A DNA stretch of 64,000 bases from Micromussa lordhowensis (taxonomy: Eukaryota; Cnidaria; Anthozoa; Scleractinia; Lobophylliidae). Positions 1 to 10,400 of this stretch are shown here, in pieces. The translations under genes were made by a program, and so were the position numbers. Under the pieces are notes generated by a model. That model did no database searches, was not told the DNA's origin, and was given only the letters and a program-made list of their open reading frames with translations. The first letter of the stretch is position 1; every line of letters begins with the position of its first letter. Location: contig OZ026597.1 of assembly GCA_964020085.1 (NCBI GenBank), forward strand, positions 19,985,021 to 20,049,020. Reading direction: 5' to 3'.

Positions 1-972
1 CAAGCTTGGAGATGATCTGGATTACCCAAAGACTGTATGTTAAAACTTAATTTCTATGTGAAGCCGTGGATTAACAGCCAGTTTAATGTTTACTGCCACT
101 CTCTCTGAGTTAACGCCACAATAATGGTATCAAACATGTTGCATTCTCTTTCGTTCCCAGTTTCTCTTTTCTACTATACATAATCGCACACGGAAAAAAT
201 GGCGGAAAGTTGCGCCGGAAGCCGAATGTCCGAGAATTTTTTTTCTGTTTTAAGAACGTCATATGCTACCCAAGTTACTAACACAGCCTCTCTGATATAC
301 TTGATTAGACCTGTCTGAAACTCCAAAAAACGTGAAAGATCACACTGAGGTCGATTTTAGTTGCTCTAAGGTTTTCTGCAGTCTTTAGCTGTACCAGTTT
401 AGACCTTATATGTTAATTATCAGAAACGAGGGATGTCGTCAGCGGGTTAACATTTATTAAAAAGGTTATCAAATAAGTAAAACAAAAACTCTATATCTCT
501 TTGTTAACGCATCTCATGAACTCGAAAATAACTCCATTTCAATCCAGTTCAGGCAGGTATTCCGACTCCAATTTGGTTTGCTATTACCAGGTTCTGGCGA
601 ATCTAACCTCTCGCACACTGGGAACGAGATTATAGCGGATCATCAAGCTTGGCAAGCGCTGTGATGCTCATGACGTCATTGCCACCTGTAAGTGAATCAA
701 TTCGATTGAAATCATTTGATAGTTGTTCATCTAACTGTGTTTAATCAGTGTTTTTCGTCACCTTAACCCTTCAGGGAAATCAAATTGTTAGTCATTTGTT
801 TGCACGCGCTAACATGACAGCCATTTATGAAACTGAATCTGATTGGTTTCAGCGCGCGCGTTTACTCTCCTTTGTTGTGTCACAAAGCACTTCGTTCAGA
901 AAGAGACAAGCGTTAGCCGTGTCTTTTGAAACTTATAAATCTTGTTATAAAACAACGACTTGAACAGTTAAA

Positions 973-1031
973 ATGGGTCTAACTTGGAGCTCGTATAAGT
1001 TGAAGAGAAAAGAGAAAAAAGATCAAAAAAG
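973..1031 (+). CDS. Candidate first coding exon, unassigned
   Basis: An ATG at 973 opens 19 codons and two extra bases, then a strong GTAAGT donor. The peptide begins MGLTWSSYK and becomes very Lys/Arg-rich. Glycine at position 2 would allow N-myristoylation, which is only a possibility. The phase (2) does not fit the next recognised exon at about 7451, so an intermediate exon would be needed and I could not find one. It could equally be a chance ATG before a chance donor. Low certainty. Confidence 0.2.
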
Positions 1032-1514
1032 GTAAGTGGACAGAGTTAGGTGAAGTTCTATTCATCGTAGTCAATCCTTGTCGCGCCATGGGACAAATAA
1101 GACCTTATAGAGAAACTGTACAACGTCCCATCAATTTTTTGGTCAGCTTTCCTTCAAATAAAAGGCCTGCAATTCGATGTTTTACTAGTAATTCTTGACC
1201 GTTTCTTACCGCGCATTTGATTTCTGTAAATAAAAAAAATCATTCAGTGTGTTAAAGATAAGCAAGCGAATCATTAACAACTAGATTTCATGAGTGATTT
1301 TTACTTCAATTTTTTTTTGCGCGAAAACAGGTTTCATTCTGCGTTTTGATTTTTCTCTCCTTTTTTCATCTTTTGGGGCGCATACAGCTATTTTACTGTA
1401 ATTTCAAATCTATTAGTTTTTTTCTAGGGTTACCCCATATTTTCACACATCATCACTCCTATTATTTTAATTGTAAATAATGTAATTTAACAGAGAAGAG
1501 CCACCTCCTGGATC

Positions 1515-1532
1515 TTTATTATTATTATTATT

Positions 1533-1583
<51 letters not shown>
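1515..1583. repeat. Compound TTA/TTG microsatellite
   Basis: A run of TTA triplets passes into about 16 TTG triplets. It directly abuts the 5' edge of the retroelement fragment that follows. On the minus strand it creates a long open frame of poly-Thr, which is not a gene. Confidence 0.9.
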
Positions 1584-1585
1584 GC

Positions 1586-2083
1586 TATGAAGAACAGCTC
1601 AGTAGAGGGTCCAATAGAGCACAAGACGCACGACTGGACATTCGGGCGCGTGGCTTCTGGGATCCCCAGAGCTCCGCATTCTTTGATGTGAGGGTTTACC
1701 ACCCTAATGCCGAGTCTTACAGGGACCAGCAGGAGCCACAGCAGATCTATCGCATTCATGAAAACGACAAGAAGCGGTTGTACTCGAGGAGAGTGCTGGA
1801 TGTTGAGCATGGTTTGTTCACGCCGCTTGTATTTACAACTACTGGAGGGATGGGGAAGGAATGCATAAGATACCATGGTCGACTGGCTGAGCTGATAGCC
1901 GCCAAGAAAAGAGAACATTACTCGTAAACAATTTCCTGGACTCATGCAAGGACATCCTTTGCGCTCCTTAGATCGGCCCTGGTTTGCCTTCGAGGATCGC
2001 GGGTGAAGCGCCGTATTGCGTTTGACTACAATAACTGCAATATTGAAATCGCAGCTGCCGAAGGAGCCATTGACATTGTTTAG
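1586..2083 (+). pseudogene. Retroelement polyprotein C-terminal fragment, broken
   Basis: The plus-strand frame reads [13 protein letters not shown], then [12 protein letters not shown], and later [11 protein letters not shown] and [11 protein letters not shown] recognise this arrangement (ARLDI, FFDVRV with HPNA, TTGGM) from the C-terminal part of non-LTR-type retroelement proteins common in cnidarian genomes. The frame is interrupted by a TAA near 1925, and homologous-looking sequence (SFALLRSALVCLRG) continues in the same frame to a TAG at 2081. No reverse transcriptase lies upstream, so the copy is 5' truncated. Not functional. Confidence 0.7.
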
Positions 2084-2945
2084 TGTTGCATAGCCGAATC
2101 GTATATAGAGTTTTAAGTTTTGCCATTCGCCTTTTATATTTATCAGATATTTAGATTTTGATTTTATCGAGATTTTTAATGTTTTCAGCAAAAAAAGGGG
2201 AAAACATTACAATAGGAAATTATTATTACAAATTATAATAGGATGTAGGCATTTTATTCATCAAAATTGTATAAGCATACCACTTGTTTCTTGACTCCTT
2301 AATTTTATTTTCTTTTAATGTGTATTTTACTGATTATGTGAGATAAATAAAATTACTATTATATTAGTGTTGTTGTTGTTATTATTATTAGTAATATTAT
2401 TAAAATGGGCTACAACGCCACAATTTTAACCTTAATTTATTTTCGTTTTTGCCTTTTGCTTTTACTGATTTTTTCCTGATTACGAGACTAAATATACCAG
2501 CGAATATAGCTTCCAAGCTAAGAAAGCATTGGTACTAGCGCCAAGTCCCTGCCGGTGATGGGACTCTTCCGATGCTTGGACGCCCTGTACTACAATCAAA
2601 AGAGGAATAAGGGGAAAGCTCTTCACTGTTCTCTAGCTTTTAATTGATTTGAATAATTATCACCTTGACTCGGATTTAGACGTGTGAATGTCAGTTGTAT
2701 TCTAAGTAGATCATAGTCTTTGAAGAAACTTGATCCTTTAAGGCGGGGGTTAACATGGCTGGGTATTATGGTTTTAAGGCAAGCAGTCAAAAATCTCTCT
2801 CCTCGTCCAACACATCTACATTTTGGGCTGTTTTTTTTGTAAATTTAATAATAAAAAAGATGCATTAAAAATACATAAAAGTGGAAATATATACATGTAT
2901 TGCGAGTAGAAATATTTACATGGGTAATACGGTATTGAAAAAAGA

Positions 2946-3309
2946 TCATAGAAAATTAATTAAGAAATATTTTTTTGAAAAGTGAGCAGCAGCTTTCCTT
3001 TTAAAACTTAAAATATTGATAGTCGCCCGTATGTATTCTGAGAGTAAGTTGTATATTCTTTTGCCCTGCGAAAGGCAAAACAACGTTGACCAGTTGATAA
3101 TCTGCATTATAAGATTTAACTGTGACTTATTTCTAATGCTACGTCCTGATACACTAAATCTATCATGAAATAAATTACATAGATAAGGAGGCGCCTGATT
3201 TATTCTACACTTATGAACCATAGTAACAGTATTTAATCGGAGTTTCTGACGGACGCACAGCCAACCAAGGGATTTACGGGCAGCAGAGACATGATCAATT
3301 TTTTTTAGA

Positions 3310-3347
<38 letters not shown>

Positions 3348-3452
3348 AAGTTTACAAATGTTTTTGCTGGAGGTATTACCCCATACGTTAGAGCAATAGG
3401 CTACAACTCCATGAGCAACTATTAGGCAATTATAATTTTCACCATGTTAAAT
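2946..3452 (-). pseudogene. LINE reverse-transcriptase C-terminal relic
   Basis: The minus strand encodes pieces typical of the end of a CR1/L2-like LINE reverse transcriptase: CLIVAHGVVAYCSNVWGN, then IQNFACRIILGLKK, and APPYLCNLFHDRF further on. The frame is open for long stretches but lacks the catalytic domain. A related short piece lies at 20992-21045, at the start of the FERM gene. Confidence 0.75.
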
Positions 3453-3456
3453 ATTT

Positions 3457-3900
3457 TTTATTTATTTATTTACTCAAATTTAATTACACAGATGATCAAA
3501 ACAAAAAAACAAAAAACAAAGAATTAAATATATATACAAGTATAAAAAGAGATATCTGAGTAATAAGGCCAGTTTATACAGAATTCTAGATTCCTTATTT
3601 TAAATCAACTGCCTGTGATAAAATGCAAAATACATGAAGAACTAACATAGACAAATCGCAACAACAACAAGTGATCAATCACTATAAAAATTTATCCTTA
3701 CTTAAGTTAAATTTACTAATATAAAACTGATTTACTTTCTTACTAAACAATGATACTCGATCAATTGTCCTAATAGCTACAGGCAGGCTATTTCATAAAT
3801 TTACAATGTAATTAAAAAATGAGAATTTAAAAACATGGGTTCTAAAACGACCCTTGGCAAGTATGGTTTCATTTACAAAGTGCTGGCCCTCTCTATCAAC
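3457..3900 (-). pseudogene. Second LINE reverse-transcriptase 3' relic
   Basis: On the minus strand, FRTHVFKFSFFNYIVNL is followed by a stop where a Trp is expected, then NSLPVAIRTIDRVSLF and a normal-looking terminus. This is the usual end of a LINE ORF2. The 3' end runs into an ATTT-rich tail around 3457-3480. It is decayed and lies next to the relic at 2946-3452 in the same orientation. Confidence 0.65.
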
Positions 3901-4119
3901 GTAAGCGTGGTTTCGCGTAGGCGAGGACGGAAAAAAATTTGGCGAGCGCGAAACTGAAGAAGCTGGAGAGCGAAGCGATTAAGGTGGGTGAGAGAGAGCG
4001 CTTTTGCATCACGCCCCACGGTTCGCAGAGACTTCACTACTGTTGATCAGCGACTGAGCTAATTCGTAGCGAAGCTCCTGCGCGCCGAGCCCCATACCTT
4101 AGAAAATTTGATCATCGAC

Positions 4120-5390
4120 CTGTAGCCTGTCCAGGCTCTCGGTCAGTGGGGATGATCGAAAAACCGGGCGTGCGACGAGCAAGATCAGCAGCGAGAGGGA
4201 TCCGGGAGAGAATGAGAGAGGGCGGGAGAATCTGTAAGCATTGTTTTAAAAACCTCATGTCGCCCACTTGAAAAAAGAAACCGTTTCTTGGGTCAAAATG
4301 TCAAATGTAAAAATCTCTGTATATTTAGTATTGAGTTACTCGTGCGAGTTTCACGAGGCCACTCTGAACTTCGTAGTATTTTGTGTTCTTCTGCGATCGT
4401 TCATGTCTGCTGTGTTTAAGGGAATCTCTTCGAGTGTGGAAGTCTCTGTGTAGGCGTACAGATAACTAACTACCGGCAAATGATTATACCCATTTGGAGT
4501 ATCTAAACCATGGTCTTGCATGAACAGAGCCAAATTAAAACAATGGCATATACAACACGCAAAATGGTCAACAGACTTGCGCGTAAACAGCCACATTTGA
4601 ATCATGTGGTGCCAGAACGAACAAAGCAGTTCTAGACCTAAACATCGATCTCGAGAGACAAAAGCTCGATCAAACTGATGCTAGCAACATAAGAACATAT
4701 CTAAGACGTATAGCTTTCTCCAAGGGCTACAGCAGCCTCAGCTTTCCTAAGGTTTCCAGCTTTTGTTTTCACCCCGCCGAAAAATATGAAGCCGGCAAAG
4801 ATAAAAATGATATCCATGTACTTGCAACAGTATACAATATATATATAATGCAAGTAAGCATCATGTTCACGAAATAGTTCAAACTTTGGCCCTCGAGATA
4901 TATATCTTGCAATGGAAGTAATCCTAAACAAAGTATTAGCACATTGCAAACTACAGAGGTGTTAAACTCTGCGAAGCAACATGAAGATAACAGTGGAAAC
5001 ATCAGACCCGTGACCTCTAAAAATATTGCAAACTTTTCCCGAAATCGGTGGGAATAATGGCGAAAATATATATTCCACCAGATTAATCAGGCACGTTCTT
5101 TACTCCATTGTGAGCGCTTGAGTAAATTTTGACTCCTCGAAATCACCCGTGTGTAACATTAAGCGTCACTTGGCTTCAGACAAACAGACAAGGTGTTGAT
5201 ATAAACTGTCAAAAGTAATCAGTCAGAGGGTATACCAAGAGCTGGTATACTGGAATGAGGTTTTTAAAACAATGTTTACAGGCTCTCTTGACCTCTCCTT
5301 TTTCTCTAACAGATCCCGCTCGTCGCCCGCCCGCTTTTTCAATCGTTCGCACTGACCGAGAGCCTGGAACAGGCTGATCGATTTAAAAAA
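4120..5390. repeat. Inverted repeat arms around 1.1 kb of unannotated DNA
   Basis: The sequence around 4127-4215 (containing CCAGGCTCTCGGTCAGTG) recurs in reverse complement at about 5290-5385. The sequence between has only short chance frames. The arrangement looks like a decayed TIR element or two copies of one short repeat in opposite directions. Confidence 0.45.
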
Positions 5391-6519
5391 ATTTTGGTTG
5401 TCACGTGACTGTCCGTACGTCAAGCCCAATACTTTGAAAAATAAGAGAGTATCACCATTTCCATAGGTACATGTTTGATATTGGACAGTATCACGTGACC
5501 ATACCGCGGGCTAAGTTTATGAGCTCATCGAGGTCGCGTGTTTTTCTAAAGTTGACCGCAGATCCAATACTGGTTTTACCAATGGATCGCGGGCTCAAGT
5601 TAGGTTAGGAGGGAGTACGTGCAAATGCAAATTTCGGCGCCAATTAACCGCTGGCCCGTTCTTTTCTTCCGACATATTCCTTGCGCAATCGTAATTATTG
5701 CGTACGTATTATTGGGTATAGTTAACGAAATTTAACCGGAAAAATAGCGAAACTAGACGCTGAACAGTTACATGCTCACAATTGATCATTTCTCAATTTT
5801 CTGATTCAACAAAAATAAATCCTCTTTTTCCTTATTTATAGTGCGTGCAATCGGGAGCTTGGCTAAATTCGTACCCAGTGCCTCTCCAAGTTCCTACAGG
5901 TAGTTCAGTAGCTTTCAGTTTTAGTCGAAAGAGCGTTCCGTAAACTGGGCATGTTCCGTAAAGCTCAAATAATAAACCGCTCTTCATTAGGATTGAAACA
6001 AGAAGGTAAGAACTAGTTACGAAGGGTAAGCATTTGACTTCCAATCAAACCGATCTTGTCCATCTTTTGCTTTGAATGAAAGTGTTCGGGTAAATTATGT
6101 CACGTCTATTTATTATCAGAATTTTACATGGGTTAACTTATTCAATTTTTCACAAATGAGGCCCTGTTAGAGTAAATTCTAACACAAGAAGCTTTAGCAG
6201 GATAGTTATTAAAGCTGATTTCCAGTCAGTACTGCGCACTCTCGAGAGTTTGTTTGCGCTTTTTGTTTTGTTTCATGTGAGACATCACAAAATGTAAACA
6301 TTTTGCAACCACTTACATGAAGTAAATTCAGAGTTTCAAAACAACCGCCATTATGGATGCAGTCAAAGCTTTATTTCTCATATCACTTGATGAAACAACT
6401 TTGCAGCTGTAAAAATCAATGAAGCTGTTGGAAAACGAGTTTGAAAGGCCTCAAAGATAAGGTATGTGGTTGGTAACGAATAACATCAATTTGCATTCCA
6501 TCGAGTGGGAACTAATTAA
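5391..6519. other. Stretch with no recognised feature
   Basis: I see no exon with convincing splice sites here. About 6180-6460 is related in reverse complement to 20000-20360: both carry phrases such as CATTTTGTGATGTCTC-like and GAAATAACGAAGC-like text around a Met-rich chance frame. It is probably a dispersed repeat. Confidence 0.4.
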
Positions 6520-6589
6520 CAATAAGACCGGTAGCCCTTTCGGGCTACGGGTCAATAGCCCATGAGGCGAAGCCGAATGGGCTATTGAC

Positions 6590-6623
<34 letters not shown>

Positions 6624-6765
6624 TAGTATCACCCAACTCGTCGGACAGAAAAGGGAAATAAAGTTTGCAAATTTAAGTTGAAAAAATATTTATTTGGCGA
6701 AAAAAGCGAAAGAAAAACTGGCGAATTTCGTACTCGATGACTATTGCTAATAGTCCCCTAGTAGC

Positions 6766-6803
<38 letters not shown>

Positions 6804-6830
6804 GTTGGGTGATACTAACAATGTTTATGA
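6520..6830. mobile_element. Hairpin and TIR element
   Basis: At 6526-6620 there is an imperfect palindrome in which GGGTCAATAGCCCAT pairs with ATGGGCTATTGACCC around a short loop. Overlapping its right edge, AGTATCACCCAACT near 6626 pairs with AGTTGGGTGATACT near 6806, giving a second TIR-like pair. No protein is encoded. It is consistent with nested non-autonomous elements; I could not settle a target duplication. Confidence 0.55.
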
Positions 6831-7077
6831 ACATTAGGGTACTAAGACTGCATAGTACAGACTGAAAATCATCTATAAAAGGGACACTCATTTTTAGCAT
6901 GACTTTGGAAATATCAAAAACATAAAAATATTGATCATTGGAAGCTGAACAAAATAAAACCATAATTATTATGGTTTTATTTTGTAGAGCAGTACTCAAT
7001 AAGATTATGATTGATCATTGCAATAATTAAACACACAACTTACGCAGTTGTGAAATTAACGCCTGAAAAAAAATTCA

Positions 7078-7150
7078 GCCCTGAATTCGAACCCATGACC
7101 TCTGCGATACCGGTCCAGTGCTCTATCAGGTCAACTGGGAGCTGGTCACA
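7078..7150 (-). repeat. tRNA-derived SINE fragment
   Basis: Read on the minus strand, this piece contains a B-box-like GGGTTCGAATTC and the phrase GGTATCGCAGAGGTC, as in tRNA-derived SINEs of cnidarians. It does not fold into a full tRNA by eye. It lies about 330 bp upstream of the HEPN-like gene. Confidence 0.5.
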
Positions 7151-7483
7151 ATGTGAGTTTGTAATATACCTGTAGATAACGAAGAATGCAAATGAATATA
7201 TTCAAGTATTAATTTGTGTTTGTCTCCATTGAGGAAGACAGAAACTAGTTTGACCATAGTTAGTAGAGGAGACTAACCATGGTTCAGCCAATTTCATTTT
7301 GTTTACTAGCCAAAGTAGCTAGTGGAAATCGAAAACCTACTAGCCAAAACTAAATTTCTACTAGTCTGTGGCTAGTCGGCTACCATTATTGTCGAGCCCT
7401 GTAAAAACTAGAGTACTGATACTAGTCATCTTGCTTATTTTGTTTCTCAGAAATTGTTTGATTTCTCACTGGTTATTAAGGAT

Positions 7484-10400
7484 ATGCTAACAGCTGAGGA
7501 AAAAAGATGGCTAGTAGTTGGAATTTGCCTCTCAAAAGTTCTTACACCAGCAATAAGGAAGATTATTGAACAAGAAATATGTCAACTTTATCAGAACTTG
7601 ATTCAGCCACCTACCAACATCCATTCCCAAACATCTTCCTGTCATCATAAATGCCTTCCTCCCTCTACACTGCGTCTGAATTACATAAGCATCAACAACA
7701 ATACCACTCAAACATCACACCGCAGCTATGATTACAGTGTTAAAGATGAGGTTTCCCTGGCTAAACTCTTTGTGAAACCATTCATGGCGGGCTTCACAGC
7801 TTTTGATGAATCATTAGACTCCTCTGCTGCACTTGCTATTTTGTGCGGAGCACCAAACTTTGTTTTTCTTGGTATTGATATCATTGCAATGGACGTCCGC
7901 AATGATGTTCGCAATGAATGGGGTCATTGTAAGTTTGCAACATGGACTGAGGCCTACTATTTGCACTGTTTCCAACTCATGGAGAATCTGATCAAAAGAC
8001 TAAAACTTCCTGTGACTTTTGAGGCAAAGGTCTTGGAAGATTTCAAAGAGTGGAGAAACAGAGGTATTATGCTAAGTGCTAGCTGGCATTGTGATGTTAC
8101 TCATTAATGTGCAAAAGTGAATCATGGTGATGCTATATTGCTACGTATAACACCAAATTAACTGAAGTGCAAAATTGAAAATGTATAGTCCAAAATAAGA
8201 TATTCATAGGTGGCCACAGTAATAAAGGTGGAGAATGATTAATAAGACAGCAGCAGTATTTTTAAGATCTTTCTATGATTCCTGAATTCCTTAGCCTTGC
8301 AAATGATAGCAAGACTCTGAGAAGGCATTGCACAAATTCAAGATGGCAAACCCTGGGAAACGCATTCAGCATCCCTCAATTATCAGTATTACATTTAAAG
8401 CTAAGTCTTATAGACAAGGGTCTCTGTGGCCATCATTGTTCTTCATTTAATTCTGCTGAAAATGACTTGTTAAAAGGGGCTTCATTAACATTTTCAGCAG
8501 GAGGGCAACTGGTTTTCACATGCGTCAAAACTTTTTAAACTGAAATTCTTTATATTAAGAGAAACTTTCCTCTAGATGAATGGTGAAACAGAGAATTAAC
8601 TCTGAAGTGTAAATTTAAGTGCTAATTGAACCCATGAATAACCCACTGGGCGTTAGCCCTAGTAAAGGGAATCAGGGAACCACACAAGGTAAAGAAAAAA
8701 TCTTTTGTCCTCGGTAGGAATCGAACACACGACCTCCGGATTAGATCTACCGTTACTCTGCCGACTGAGCTACGAGGTCGGACAGAGAAAGTCGGGGACA
8801 ATTTAGGTGGTGAATCGCGGCGAAGAGAAAGTAAAGGTACATATGAATGTTGTGCCGCTTAGTACTATGAACACAAATGGTGAAACAGAGAATTAACTCT
8901 GAAGTGTAAATTTAAGTGCTAATTGAACCAATGAATAACCCACTAGGTGTTAGCCCTAGTAAAGGGAATCAGGGAACCACACGTGGTAAAGAAAAAAATA
9001 TTTTGACCTCGGTGGGAATCAAACCCACAACCTCCGGATTAGATCTACCGTTACTCTGCCGACTGAGCTACGAGGTCGGACAGAGAAAGTCGGGGACAAT
9101 TTAGATGGTGAATCGCGGCGAAGAGAAAGTAAGGGTACATATGAATGTTGTGCCGCTTAGTACTATGAACACAAATGGTGAAACAGAGAATTAACTCTGA
9201 AGTGTAAATTTAAGTGCTAATTGAACCAATGAATAACCTACTAGGTGTTAGCCCTAGTAAAGGGAATCAGGGAACCACACGTGGAAAAGAAAAAAAATAT
9301 TTTGACCTTGGTGGGAATCAAACCCACGACCTCCGAATTAGATCTACCATTACTCTGCTCCGTTACGGAGGTTGTGGGTTCGATTCCCACCGAGGTCAAA
9401 AGATTTTTTCTTTACCTCGTGTGGTTCCCTGATTCCCTTTACTAGGGCTAACGCCCAGTGGGTTATTCATGGGTTCAATTAGCACTTAAATTTACACTTC
9501 AGAGTTAATTCTCTGTTTCACCATTTGTGTTCATAGTGCTACGCGGCACAACATTCATATGTTTCCTCTAGATGGTCAAACCAAGCAAGCAAAATTGTCC
9601 TCACCCCTCAATTTGCCCGGTACCTTGTCCTTAATGAAACCCCTGTGTCAATAACTGTTTTTAGAAAATAACCCAAAACAAATACGCACGCTGATTGGTT
9701 TAAAACTAGCAGTCGAGCTGTTGACGTAATGATGGTGCGAACAAATACAAATTACATTTTGATGATCAAAGTAAACTTAACAAATCGAATGTGGTTTAGC
9801 GTGGTATGTACTCTTATCGACAACGATACGCATCATCACAGTGGTCAAAATGTTGTGGACTTACGAGGCACAGCCGAGTGAGTCCGCAACAAATTTTGAC
9901 CACTGTGATGACGCGTATCGTTGTCGATAAGAGTACATACTACGCTACACCACATTCGATTTGTTTTTTACCACAATATCAAAGATAATGAAGGAAATCT
10001 TTGCTAAACACGGACTTGAAAGTGCATGCACTGCATTATGCAAATGAGCTATTTGTACGCATCTTGTACGCGTCATATTTTCCTTTCAAACACTTTTGCA
10101 AACTCGCTCAACATACAGAAACAATACGAGAAAACTGTCTGGGAAACGAGTAATGACGCGTACTCGTTAACGATAAGAGTTTAGAGCACGATTAAGCGCA
10201 TTTCGATTTGTTTTTACCACAATATCATCTTCAAAGAAAATGTTTTTTTCAGAGCGCCAGCTGAAAAAGGCATTGCGTGACACAATGACGCGAGCAGCGT
10301 GGTATGGACTCTTATCGACCACGGCAAATTAGCCAATCAGATTGCGAGATTAGGAGAAATTGTGGTAAAAAAGTTGTTTTTCTTTTTCTTCGTCGCAGTA

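Noticed and set aside
1487..2191. 234-codon minus-strand open frame with a poly-Thr run
   Set aside because: It is the antisense of a TTG/TTA microsatellite and of the plus-strand retroelement fragment; the coherent protein is on the plus strand.
8707..8779. tRNA gene on the minus strand
   Set aside because: Acceptor and T stems are good but the anticodon arm does not pair and U33 is missing; it recurs as part of a 297-bp repeat, so it is SINE-derived.
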